Translations under genes and position numbers: made by a program
In this document: positions 26,508 to 35,597 of the stretch, in pieces
Position numbering within the stretch: position 1 is the first letter of the stretch
Layout of the letters: each line of letters opens with the position of its first letter
Assembly: GCF_900168065.1 (NCBI RefSeq)
Contig: NZ_FUZZ01000002.1
Span: 248,001 to 312,000, forward strand
Direction: 5' to 3'
From: Chitinophaga ginsengisegetis
GTDB lineage: Bacteria > Bacteroidota > Bacteroidia > Chitinophagales > Chitinophagaceae
DNA length: 64,000 bases
Notes under the pieces: generated by a model
The model's input: only the letters and a program-made list of their open reading frames with translations
The model's database searches: none
Told to the model about the DNA's origin: nothing

Positions 26508-29500
26508 TTAAAACTGCGCTCTTACACCCAGGGTAAAGGTTTTCGGATAAGGATACTTTGCCGCGTTATTACCCAGTTCCGGATCCCATAATTTAAACTT
26601 CGAGAACGTGAGCATGTTGGTGGCAGTAGTATATACCTGTAAGCTGCTGATACCCTTGCGTTTCATATCCGGCGTGATAAAGGAATAGCTGAAAGTAGCC
26701 TGTTTCAGGCGCATGAAGCTGCCATCCCTGATCCACCAGCTGCTGTTTAAATAGTTATTGTCGTTGGTATTGGCTACCGTTAAACGTGGATAGTGTACAT
26801 CCTGACTGGGATTCTCCGGTGTCCATCTGTTCATCATATCTTCCAGTACACTGGCCGGATATTGTCCCATACCGGCGAAAGGAATAACGCCTACACCATC
26901 AGCGCCGGCCCCATTGCCGCGCACTTCAGAGCCATTGGCCATGATCCCTACATCAGCTACGCCGGCGAAAACGGCAGAAAGCTCAAATTTCTTGTAGCCG
27001 AAATTAAAGCCGTAACCATAGGACCAGGTAGGAAAACTGGATTTGCCCAAATAAGTTTGGTCGTTACCATCAATCCTTCCGTCGTTATTCAGGTCCGCAT
27101 ACTTTACATCACCGGGATGCACTACCCTGAACTGCTGCGGGCTTTTTTCCACATCATCCTGGCTGGTGAACAGGCCGAGGCTCTGGTAACCTTTGAATTC
27201 GCCAACCTTATGTCCTTCCTGTTGTGCATAGGCGTACAGGGCAATGGGATTATCTGCAAAAAGGATCTTGTTACGTGCGTAGGTAACGTTACCGAATACA
27301 CGAATAGAGATATCTTTTCCGATACGACCGGTATATTCCATGCTGCCATCTATTCCTTTATTCACCATTTCACCAATGTTACCGTAAATGCTGCTGGAGC
27401 CATATCCCGCTACGGGTGAAATAGATCTCCGCGCAACGAGGATGGCACTTCTTTTATCCTGGAATCCATCTACTATAATATTCAACTTATTCCACAAACC
27501 TATTTCCAGGCCGATATCTGTTTTAGCAGATTTTTCCCAGGTTAGGTTTTCGGTACCAATTACATCTGCATTAATACCTCCATAATAGGAAGGCGTACCG
27601 GAGCTACCGAAAGACACACCAGCTGCGCCGTTATAATAAGTGAGATAACCAAAGCGGTTCCCGTCGATCTGGTCATTTCCTGTCATCCCATAAGATCCGC
27701 GGATCTTTAACAGGTTGACCACATTTGTATAAGGCAGGAAAAAGTTTTCTTTAGAAATTACCCAGCCAACAGAACCTGCGGGGAAGTAACCCCATCTTTT
27801 TCCCTGTTCAAAGTTTTCAGATCCGGTAGCGCCCATATTTATTTCTGCCAGGTATTTGTCCATATAGGAATAGGTGACCCTGGCTGCCGCGCTTTGGTTG
27901 CGGTAAGGAATGGCTCCTTTCACATCACCGGCAGAACCCACCAGACGGTTACGGATACTACCTACCAACAATGCACCGAAATTATGTTTACCGAAGCTAT
28001 GATCGTAAGTGAGGTTACCTTCCAGGTACATCATGCGCTCACCGGTAGAAGAAGCGCCATAGCCCAGGTAGGTGTTTCCTGTTCTGGTTTGGTTAAAGAT
28101 TAAACTACCATCTTCATTTCTGCCAGGCGCATAAAACAAATCATTTACACCGGTTCTTCTGTTATCAAATTCGCTGTAGGTATCAAAAGAAAAACGCGCG
28201 TTGGCACTCAGTCCTTCGGTAATTACATCCAGTTTCTGATTGAGGGATAACACGGATTGGATGGAAGGTCTGAATTCTGTAGCGTAGCCTGCGTTTTGTA
28301 CGAGGTTAAACGGATTGGAGCCACCGTTATTAACCGGGCCTGCCCACTTGCCATCCGGGTAAGATACCGGGAAAGAAATGGGGTTGGTGGCGTAGGTAGA
28401 ATACCAGATAGATCCGGCGGAATTGCCCGGGTAGCGGGTATTTACCAGCATGGAAGCCAGGTTAAGGGAAAGCAATGTTGTTTTGGTCACGTTCAGGTCT
28501 ACATTACTCCTGAAATCATATCTTTTGAAATTGAGGTTGGGGTTGTACCCGATGTTATTCACTTTATATTGTCCGTCCTGGTTATAAAACGACATCGACA
28601 CATAGTAGCGCATGGCTTCACCACCGCCACTTACGTTTACGTTGGCATTGGCCATAGATGCCCAGTCCTTATAAATAGTCTTGATCCAGTTTACATTTGG
28701 ATAGATATATGGATCAAGGCCGCTGGCTGTTTTACGGATCAGTTCATCGGAATATACCGGTTCTTCCCCGGCGTTGGTACGGGCTTCATTATACAGCTTC
28801 ATATAATTCACGCCATCCAGCATTTTTGGCATCTGGGTTAATCCGCTGAAACCCGTTTCTGCTTTGGCAGATACTTTTGGTTTACCGGCAACCCCTCTGC
28901 GCGTAGTGATGATCAGTACGCCATTGGCGCCTTTGGCGCCATATACTGCGGTAGCGGAAGCATCTTTCAACAACGAAATGCTCTGGATATCTTCCGGATC
29001 AATGTTATTGAAAGCGCCGCCATAGGTGCTGTTTACATCTTCCCTTTGCACACCATCCACAATGATGAGTGGAGAAACGCTTCCCTGGAAAGTACCAATA
29101 CCGCGGATAGTAAAGTTAGGGTTATCATAACCGGGTTCACCACCGCCGCTCTGCATGGATATTACGCCGGCTACCTTGCCTACCAGTGCGTTGGTAAGTG
29201 AGCGCACCGGTGTTTGCATATCAGCCATATTTACGGTAGATACAGCGCCTGTTACGGTTACTTTTTTCTGGCTGCCAAAACCTACTACCACTACTTCGTT
29301 CAGCTTATCCACCTTTGCGGTTAAACTTACTTTGAGTGTTTTCTGGTTTACTACTTTTACTTCTTCGGGGTTCATTCCCATCATCGCTACTTTGATGATG
29401 TCATCCCTGTTGGCAGCAATAGAAAATACGCCCATTACATCGGTAACCGTTCCTTTCTTACTGTCTTTCACCGTAATAGTAGCGCCAGGTAAGGGGTTTC

Positions 29501-29939
29501 CATCTACATCCATTACCTGCCCGCGCACCAGCCACTCTGCCGGTTTCTCTTCTGCGGGAGCTGCCGTAGTTTCCGGAGCAGCTGCTTTTTTGTCGAGAAC
29601 AATACGATTGCGTTGCAGTACGTAGCTGATATTTTTATTTTTAAAGATAAAAGCCAGTACTTCTTCCAGTTTCGCCTGCTGGAAGTTGAGCGACATCTTT
29701 TCCCCGTCGTTCAACAGCTGGTTGCTGTACACCAGGGTAAGCCCTGTTTGCTTTTTGATGGCCCGGAAGATCTGCAGGAGGGTTACCTCGTTACCGGTAA
29801 CCGTGACGATTGATTGCAGCGAAGGCGGCGGTGTTTGTGCCTTCACGCTGGAAAATGACGTGCATATAAGGGCACACAGCACCAACATGCGCACAACGTT
29901 TCGCATAGCCAGCTGGCAGTGGCGTATACTTTTTCTCAT
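26508..29939 (-). CDS. SusC/RagA-family TonB-dependent transporter with STN domain (unit 2)
   Basis: The 1143-residue protein has a signal peptide ending SVKAQ and an STN domain (about 45-115, with VTLLQIFRAIKKQTGLTLVY) that contacts the FecR anti-sigma factor. A carboxypeptidase-like domain follows (VRGQVMDVDGNPLPGATITV), then the SusC plug (VVVVGFGSQKKVTVTGAV, NFTIRGIGTFQGSVSPLIIV, LKDASATAVYGAKGANGV) and a long barrel ending TFTLGVRAQF. It imports a ligand captured by SusD. The STN domain and the sigma/FecR genes just upstream indicate trans-envelope signalling that induces this operon. Confidence 0.96.
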   Translation of the reverse strand: MRKSIRHCQLAMRNVVRMLVLCALICTSFSSVKAQTPPPSLQSIVTVTGNEVTLLQIFRAIKKQTGLTLVYSNQLLNDGEKMSLNFQQAKLEEVLAFIFKNKNISYVLQRNRIVLDKKAAAPETTAAPAEEKPAEWLVRGQVMDVDGNPLPGATITVKDSKKGTVTDVMGVFSIAANRDDIIKVAMMGMNPEEVKVVNQKTLKVSLTAKVDKLNEVVVVGFGSQKKVTVTGAVSTVNMADMQTPVRSLTNALVGKVAGVISMQSGGGEPGYDNPNFTIRGIGTFQGSVSPLIIVDGVQREDVNSTYGGAFNNIDPEDIQSISLLKDASATAVYGAKGANGVLIITTRRGVAGKPKVSAKAETGFSGLTQMPKMLDGVNYMKLYNEARTNAGEEPVYSDELIRKTASGLDPYIYPNVNWIKTIYKDWASMANANVNVSGGGEAMRYYVSMSFYNQDGQYKVNNIGYNPNLNFKRYDFRSNVDLNVTKTTLLSLNLASMLVNTRYPGNSAGSIWYSTYATNPISFPVSYPDGKWAGPVNNGGSNPFNLVQNAGYATEFRPSIQSVLSLNQKLDVITEGLSANARFSFDTYSEFDNRRTGVNDLFYAPGRNEDGSLIFNQTRTGNTYLGYGASSTGERMMYLEGNLTYDHSFGKHNFGALLVGSIRNRLVGSAGDVKGAIPYRNQSAAARVTYSYMDKYLAEINMGATGSENFEQGKRWGYFPAGSVGWVISKENFFLPYTNVVNLLKIRGSYGMTGNDQIDGNRFGYLTYYNGAAGVSFGSSGTPSYYGGINADVIGTENLTWEKSAKTDIGLEIGLWNKLNIIVDGFQDKRSAILVARRSISPVAGYGSSSIYGNIGEMVNKGIDGSMEYTGRIGKDISIRVFGNVTYARNKILFADNPIALYAYAQQEGHKVGEFKGYQSLGLFTSQDDVEKSPQQFRVVHPGDVKYADLNNDGRIDGNDQTYLGKSSFPTWSYGYGFNFGYKKFELSAVFAGVADVGIMANGSEVRGNGAGADGVGVIPFAGMGQYPASVLEDMMNRWTPENPSQDVHYPRLTVANTNDNNYLNSSWWIRDGSFMRLKQATFSYSFITPDMKRKGISSLQVYTTATNMLTFSKFKLWDPELGNNAAKYPYPKTFTLGVRAQF

Positions 29940-30070
29940 TCGGGAATTGTTTACAAGTTAAAATGATGGTACAGCAAATGACCGTAACAAATGCTTTCAT
30001 CACAACTACATCGTTTTTCAGAAAACGGGTGACAAGGAGTAGTAAAAATATTTTTTGAGGGAAGAAAAAT

Positions 30071-31207
30071 TTATCTCAGGGTAATTTCATTTCCTGATAA
30101 ATGGTATTCGATATGTGCAGTTGTTTTAAGATCTGATAAGAAATCTTCCAGCCGGTTACGATCCATCAGGCCCGTTACTACCTGTCCGGCTTCCTTGTTC
30201 TTATCCAATACAAAACGCATCCCATAGAAGCGGGAAGCAGCGGTGATAAGGGTTGTAAGCGGCATGCGGTGATAGTAGTAAACACCGGTGCGCCAGGATA
30301 ATACTTCTTCTTCATCAAAATGACTGGTAACAAATCCTATACCGGCATCATAATCGGCCTGGATGCCTGGTTGCAGGGTTTGGCGTTCGCCGGTTTTTCC
30401 TTTGGTAACAACACTGCCCTGTACGAGCGCCGTTTTCACGATGCCCGGCTGATAGGTATTTATATTAAAAGCTGTTCCCAGCACTTGCACGCTGGTAAGT
30501 GCAGTGTGTACAATAAAGGGTTTCTCCGCATTGGCGGCCACCTTAAAATAGGCTTCCCCTTCTACATATACTTCTCTTGCAGGACGTCCGAAATGAAAAG
30601 GGAAACGCAGCCTGGTAGCGGCGTTCAGCCATACTTCCGTACCGTCTGACAAGGTGAGTTTATAGCTTTCGCCGGCAGGTACATCGAGGGTATTTAATAC
30701 GGTGTCGGCAGAAGAATATTGCAGGGCGCCATTGCTGGTATTCAGCGTGGCGTTGTTGAGAGCAATGGTTTTGGTGCTGCTGTCTTTACTCAGCACTACT
30801 TTTTCGCCATTGCTCAGCAACAGGCGAACCGGTTGCTTCTGCTGCTGCATAGCCACTGTTGGCGAGGTGGCGGGTGTTGTGCGGACAAAGAAGTAATAGA
30901 CGCCACTACCTGTCAACAGCAATATGGCGGCGGCGGACAACCACTTTTTAAGGTGGACGACCGGGCGGCGTGTTGTTCTTTCTTCTTTAATCCGGTGAAG
31001 GGCAGCTTCGGAATCAATCTGCTGAAGATACCTGTCGGTATGAAGGGTCATGTTCTCCTGCTCCAGCTGATCCCACTGTGCTTTGAAACCGGCATCGTGC
31101 TGCAGCATTTCCTGCACATACCGCTCCTCTTCTGCAGAGAGTGTTCCCGACAAACGTTGTAGATATAATTCAAATATTTTTTCCTGTGCCTGCTCCATTG
31201 TTAACAA
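30071..31207 (-). CDS. FecR-family anti-sigma regulator (unit 2)
   Basis: The 378-residue protein has a cytoplasmic N-terminus that would hold the ECF sigma factor, one membrane helix (LLLTGSGVYYFFV, about residue 95), a periplasmic FecR domain (ATRLRFPFHFGRPAREVYVEG, GTAFNINTY) and a C-terminal DUF4974 domain (LTTLITAASRFYGMRFVL). In this system the ligand-loaded SusC STN domain triggers FecR, which releases sigma. Translation may begin at MEQAQEK, three codons in (31198). It lies 8 bases after the sigma gene. Confidence 0.93.
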   Translation of the reverse strand: MLTMEQAQEKIFELYLQRLSGTLSAEEERYVQEMLQHDAGFKAQWDQLEQENMTLHTDRYLQQIDSEAALHRIKEERTTRRPVVHLKKWLSAAAILLLTGSGVYYFFVRTTPATSPTVAMQQQKQPVRLLLSNGEKVVLSKDSSTKTIALNNATLNTSNGALQYSSADTVLNTLDVPAGESYKLTLSDGTEVWLNAATRLRFPFHFGRPAREVYVEGEAYFKVAANAEKPFIVHTALTSVQVLGTAFNINTYQPGIVKTALVQGSVVTKGKTGERQTLQPGIQADYDAGIGFVTSHFDEEEVLSWRTGVYYYHRMPLTTLITAASRFYGMRFVLDKNKEAGQVVTGLMDRNRLEDFLSDLKTTAHIEYHLSGNEITLR

Positions 31208-31215
31208 AACGGGGG

Positions 31216-31758
31216 CTAATACCCCTTATTAGTAATTGCATGACGTAATACTTTCAGCCCTCTTTTCAGATGGGTTTTGAAAGAATTGATACTAATGCCC
31301 ATTTCATCCGCTGCTTCCTGGTAACGTTTTCCCTGGATATACACCATTTGTATAGCCGATCTTTTTTGTACCGCCATATCATTGATGGCGGTTAATACCT
31401 GTTTATAATAATCCGGTGAAACTTCGGTGTTTACCATACAGGTATCTTCCTGTAACTGGGTGAACGCTACTTTATTTTCCAGTTCCGTCTTTTGCTTTTT
31501 AAGATGCGTCAGGCAACGGTTTTTTACGGCCTGATGCAGGTATCCTTTGATATCGCCTGAAAAATGAAGGTATAACTTTTTGTCCCAAATGTCCAGGAAG
31601 AAGGTCTGTACAAGATCATTTGCTTCTGCTTCGTTTCGCAGAAACCAATAGGCATTCAGGCAAAGCAGCTTGTGATACTTCATAAATAAAGCATCATATG
31701 CTGAAGCATCGCCTTCCTTTAACCGCTGTACCAATACTATGTCTGAAGAATGACTCAT
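31216..31758 (-). CDS. ECF sigma-70 factor (unit 2)
   Basis: The 180-residue sigma factor of the extracytoplasmic-function class has region 2 at about residues 20-85 (YDALFMKYHKLLCLNAYWFL, ANDLVQTFFLDIWDKK) and region 4 at about 125-175 (MVYIQGKRYQEAADEMGISI, NSFKTHLKRGLKVLR). It heads the second FecR/SusC/SusD unit and most likely transcribes it when FecR releases it. A terminator lies about 230 bases upstream, ending the preceding unit, so its own promoter should be in 31759-31980. Confidence 0.93.
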   Translation of the reverse strand: MSHSSDIVLVQRLKEGDASAYDALFMKYHKLLCLNAYWFLRNEAEANDLVQTFFLDIWDKKLYLHFSGDIKGYLHQAVKNRCLTHLKKQKTELENKVAFTQLQEDTCMVNTEVSPDYYKQVLTAINDMAVQKRSAIQMVYIQGKRYQEAADEMGISINSFKTHLKRGLKVLRHAITNKGY

Positions 31759-31982
31759 GTAACCGGAACCTTATTGGTAATTATTCATTACAGGTAGCTT
31801 AAACACATAACATGTCTGTAACGCTGCTTAGCGGCAGCCTTATTACAGTGATTTTGATTAAATGATCCGGAAGAAATTTACTTCTTCCATTGTTCACGCT
31901 TTGATACTAAAGATTTTGGCTAATGACTATTAAACTGGAATCAAGGTAAATAATAAAATCGGAAAAATATACGGACCCGGTA

Positions 31983-32025
31983 AAAAAATTAAAAGCCCCG
32001 GTAAAGGATACCGGAGCTTTTTTTT
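31983..32025 (-). terminator. Terminator between the two SusC/SusD units
   Basis: GCCCCGGTA and TACCGGAGC pair around an AAGGA loop with T-rich flanks on both strands. On the minus strand the stem is followed by TTTTAATTTTTTT, directly after the DUF5009 gene. It separates unit 1 from the sigma gene of unit 2. Confidence 0.85.
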
Positions 32026-32048
32026 CCATGGGGGTTTCAGTAGATAGC

Positions 32049-33158
32049 TTATAATTTAAAGAAGATCTTCTTTTTAAATAGCCAGTAACACAGTCCCCAT
32101 TCCAGCGCCAGTACCGCAAAGGCGGATAATATTTCCCGGATGCTTTCGGGAATTCCTGCCAGCGCGGCAAATCCTTTTACGAAGATATCAGTCGTGGGAT
32201 TTACCCACTGCCCACCAACTGTTTCAAAGAAGAGGTAAATAAAAATGGCGTTCATGCCTACCACGGTGGCTATCCAGGCGTAACGCACATGCTGTTTCAC
32301 ATCTATCAACCAGTACAGCAGGGCCATTACCAGCATTACCCATCCCCCGGAAGCCAGCGTAAAAGATGCGGTGGCAATCCGTTTGATAATGGGTGTAATG
32401 CCTGCCAGGTCCAGTCCGAAGCCGGTGATGAGCCCTATCAGCCCGGCCGTCACCAGGATCTTTATTTTCTGAGCCTGTGGCCGGTCGCTGATCAGTAACT
32501 TCCCGGCCAGCGCCCCCCAGATGGTATGCGCGGCGGTGGGTATAAAGTTAATGGTTACCCATCCGCCCGGGTTGATCTTACCCATCAGCACAGTATCCAT
32601 AAAAGCTCCGAAGTTATGACCTTGTGTGAAGGGTTCTTCGAAGCCGGGCAATAAAACAAACCGGTACAATAAATCAGTTACCAGCAGCAATAACAGGCTT
32701 ACGCCCAACTGGAAACCAAAGGAACGGCGTATGATGAGGTAAGCGATCAGGGTGGTTACAGATAACTGCGTGAGCACATTCCATAACTCCCATACTAACC
32801 TTCCTGCATATACGCAATGGAGGGCAGTGCCAAATATAAACAACTTTAAACAACGCAGGGCAATATGCCTGAAATTTTGTGACCAGGTAACACCCTTTTG
32901 TGTTTTATAATAATAAGAGATGAACATCGCAGCACCTGCCATTGTCATAAAAGCAGGTTGCACCAGGTCCCAGGCGCGTAGCCCATTCCAGGGGTGGTGA
33001 AAAAACTGCGTTATTAAACTGCCGGCTATTCCCGTAGGGTGTAAATGTGCTATCGACTCATAGACACGGGCACTTTCTCCAGCCAGGAGAATCATGATAA
33101 GGCCACGCATTACGTCCAGGGAAATCAATCGTTGGCTGACATTGGTTGTCTGGTTCAT
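32049..33158 (-). CDS. DUF5009 / NagX-like membrane acyltransferase-type protein
   Basis: The 369-residue inner-membrane protein has about ten helices. The N-terminus (QRLISLDVMRGLIMILLAGE) and the pattern of loops match the DUF5009 family, related to heparan-alpha-glucosaminide N-acetyltransferase and bacterial NagX. Known relatives move acetyl groups across the membrane onto amino sugars; this activity is inferred here, not shown. As the last gene of the first SusC/SusD unit it hints that the imported glycan contains an amino sugar. It begins 29 bases after the PKD lipoprotein and is followed by a terminator. Confidence 0.8.
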   Translation of the reverse strand: MNQTTNVSQRLISLDVMRGLIMILLAGESARVYESIAHLHPTGIAGSLITQFFHHPWNGLRAWDLVQPAFMTMAGAAMFISYYYKTQKGVTWSQNFRHIALRCLKLFIFGTALHCVYAGRLVWELWNVLTQLSVTTLIAYLIIRRSFGFQLGVSLLLLLVTDLLYRFVLLPGFEEPFTQGHNFGAFMDTVLMGKINPGGWVTINFIPTAAHTIWGALAGKLLISDRPQAQKIKILVTAGLIGLITGFGLDLAGITPIIKRIATASFTLASGGWVMLVMALLYWLIDVKQHVRYAWIATVVGMNAIFIYLFFETVGGQWVNPTTDIFVKGFAALAGIPESIREILSAFAVLALEWGLCYWLFKKKIFFKL

Positions 33159-33187
33159 TGTCCTGTTTGTAGGCTTAAATTAATAAT

Positions 33188-34057
33188 TTATTCCGGCATA
33201 TTTAATAAAAAAGCAGCGGCGCCTTCATCGGGGATGGTGCCCAGCTGGGTGGACCAATCGTTGGAAGTGGCCACCATGCCAAGTCGTATAGCCGCTCCCG
33301 TAAAGCCCTTTATTTTTGAGCGGTCCAGTTTTCCTTCAAAGCGGATCACACCACCGGCTTCCGCAATGGTGCCCATCGTAAAGAAATCCGTACCTGACTG
33401 CTGGTCGAAACTGAAGCTGGTTTGCGGTCCGTTATGATAATACATCGCCATCGGGATGGGCGCTGTATTCTGATTGAGCAATAGCTGGCCCTCCAGCAAT
33501 ACATCGTACGCCGCGCCGGTAAACAGGGAAGTGATCAGGCCCGTAGCGGCACTGTTGTCGCTGTCGATATACACGTCGAAAATAGCGCCATCGGCCAGTT
33601 TACCACTCATCTCTCCATAGAAATAAACAAACTGTCCGTCGTAATCGAATTTCACTTTTTTGAAAACGCCGCCAGCCGGGCCGGCAGTGATCACATTCTG
33701 ACTGATGGTATCCCAGTCGGCCAGGCTGTTATCGGTGAGTTTCACCGGCGAAGTCTTAGAGATGCGGATCACGGTAGATCCTTCTGCCGTAACCCCTGCG
33801 GCAGACGTGGCATACAACGTAGGCACGTATTTGCCCTTGCCCTGGTAGGTATGTACGGGGCTTTGCTCGGTGGAACCGGTACCATCACCAAAGTCCCATT
33901 TCCACGAAGTGGCGCCGGTAGTGGTGTTATTAAAAGATACCTGGTTGCCTTCTACTTCGATGGTATATACTACCAGCGGCGCGGGATTGGTATCATCTTT
34001 TTTGCAGGCGGAAGCTGCACACAGCAGCATGAATATATAGAGCAGTTGCTTTTGCAT
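33188..34057 (-). CDS. PKD-domain surface lipoprotein (unit 1)
   Basis: This 289-residue lipoprotein (lipobox ASAC, then KKDD) has a PKD domain at about residues 30-100, with WKWDFGDGTGSTEQSPVHTY as the signature. A beta-rich C-terminal domain follows (VYFYGEMSGKLADGAIFDVY) that resembles a carbohydrate-binding fold. It takes the SusE/F position after SusD, 12 bases downstream, and probably binds the same ligand at the cell surface. No catalytic motif is visible. Confidence 0.85.
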   Translation of the reverse strand: MQKQLLYIFMLLCAASACKKDDTNPAPLVVYTIEVEGNQVSFNNTTTGATSWKWDFGDGTGSTEQSPVHTYQGKGKYVPTLYATSAAGVTAEGSTVIRISKTSPVKLTDNSLADWDTISQNVITAGPAGGVFKKVKFDYDGQFVYFYGEMSGKLADGAIFDVYIDSDNSAATGLITSLFTGAAYDVLLEGQLLLNQNTAPIPMAMYYHNGPQTSFSFDQQSGTDFFTMGTIAEAGGVIRFEGKLDRSKIKGFTGAAIRLGMVATSNDWSTQLGTIPDEGAAAFLLNMPE

Positions 34058-34069
34058 GATCGGGTAGTT

Positions 34070-35596
34070 TTAAGGATTCTGTACGCACAGTTTATTGGTT
34101 TCTATTTCATCGATCGGGATGTAATAGATGATCTTGGGATTATCGGGCTGCACCACCATGCCGGCATAACCGGAAGGATTTACAGCCGGGTTGATATCGG
34201 ATTCTTTCAAACCCGGTAAATGATAACCCCAGTAAGTTCTGTTCATGGCTTTTTTATTGCGGTACACATCAAAGGTGCGGTGGCCTTCAAAAGCAAGTTC
34301 CAGTCGTCTTTCCTTTAACACTACGTCCAGTGCGGTTTTCCCGGCAGGCAGCTGTTGATGATACAATGCGCCCGACAAACCGCGGTTGGTGCGGATGATA
34401 TCCAGGTCGTCCAGTGCGGCGGCTGTTTTACCCGCCTTAGCTGCCGCCTCTGCCCTGTTCAGGTACATTTCCGCGAGGCGGAAAAGGATGGGCGAGCTGA
34501 GCGTAGGACTTCCCCCCTGCCCGGAGAATTTGGAGATATAGTAAATATCGATGCCGTTCTTTTTCTGTAATACGCCGTTGTCATCTTTCAGCGGGATAAT
34601 ATATTTCCAGCGTACATCTTCCGGGTTGGCGGACATGGTATCCCTCAGCGATGCGGACGCAAATTCTTCGCCCCATCCGGAGTTACCATTGGAATAGATC
34701 ATGGAGGCGATAGAACCAAACTTACCGTAGTCGTCCAGCTGCGTAAAGGCCACACAGAAAATGGTTTCGGTACCGGCGGCAGCGTTGGCAAACAAATCGG
34801 GGTAAGTAGCCGGGGTGGCCAGTGAATAGCGGCCGGACGAAATAACCTGCGACGCGAAGTAAGTGGTGCTGTCGTTGTTCCCTTCATACAGGTATGCCCT
34901 GGAAAGCAGCGCCCAGGCGGCTTCGCGGGAAGCGTACTGCGGGCCCCTGCTTTGCGACATCAGTTCTGCTCCCCTCCTGGCGTCTGCGATGATCTGTGCA
35001 TATACTTCGCCTACGCTGGCCCGTGCTTTTTGCGCAGGATCGCTGGTGGCAGTGCGCAGGATCACACCGGGAGCGCCGGGGTTTTGCGCGTATGGCATGG
35101 CAAATAATTTCACCAGGTTAAAGTGACTGAAGGCGCGCAGGAAATAGCACTCACCCAGCATTTGCTGCGTAGTGACGTCGGGGTTAGCCTGCTTCTCCAC
35201 CGCTTCAATTACAGTATTGGCGTCGTTGATAATTTTGTAGGAGATATACCAGAAATAGCGTGTATTCGTTTGCGTTGGCGAGTGGCCTAACGAGAAACTA
35301 TAGAACAGGGGATCTTCTGTTGTTTGCCCGCATACAATATCATCGCTGGCAAAATCCGACAGCTGGAAATACTGGCGCAGGTACATGTTATTATCATCGG
35401 TAGTACCATTAAACGGTACATGATCCTTTAGCAGGGAATATGCCCCGTTCACGGCGTTTTTCAGCCCTTCGGGAGAACCGGTAATGGTTTCTGTGGTGAG
35501 GGCATCGCTTGGATTCACATCTTTCATACAACCTGTTTGCCATAACAACACAGGCAGTAGTAGTAATATTATAATCGCTGATCTCATGACAGGCAT
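34070..35596 (-). CDS. SusD/RagB-family outer-membrane lipoprotein (unit 1)
   Basis: The 508-residue lipoprotein has a lipobox (QTGC) after a hydrophobic signal. SusD features are AVNGAYSLLKDHVPFNGTTD, ECYFLRAFSHFNLVKLFAMP, LAEMYLNRAEAAAKAG and VVLKERRLELAFEGHRTFDV. It begins 1 base after the SusC stop, so the pair is translated together. It caps the SusC barrel; the ligand is unknown. Confidence 0.95.
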   Translation of the reverse strand: MPVMRSAIIILLLLPVLLWQTGCMKDVNPSDALTTETITGSPEGLKNAVNGAYSLLKDHVPFNGTTDDNNMYLRQYFQLSDFASDDIVCGQTTEDPLFYSFSLGHSPTQTNTRYFWYISYKIINDANTVIEAVEKQANPDVTTQQMLGECYFLRAFSHFNLVKLFAMPYAQNPGAPGVILRTATSDPAQKARASVGEVYAQIIADARRGAELMSQSRGPQYASREAAWALLSRAYLYEGNNDSTTYFASQVISSGRYSLATPATYPDLFANAAAGTETIFCVAFTQLDDYGKFGSIASMIYSNGNSGWGEEFASASLRDTMSANPEDVRWKYIIPLKDDNGVLQKKNGIDIYYISKFSGQGGSPTLSSPILFRLAEMYLNRAEAAAKAGKTAAALDDLDIIRTNRGLSGALYHQQLPAGKTALDVVLKERRLELAFEGHRTFDVYRNKKAMNRTYWGYHLPGLKESDINPAVNPSGYAGMVVQPDNPKIIYYIPIDEIETNKLCVQNP

Positions 35597-35597
35597 T

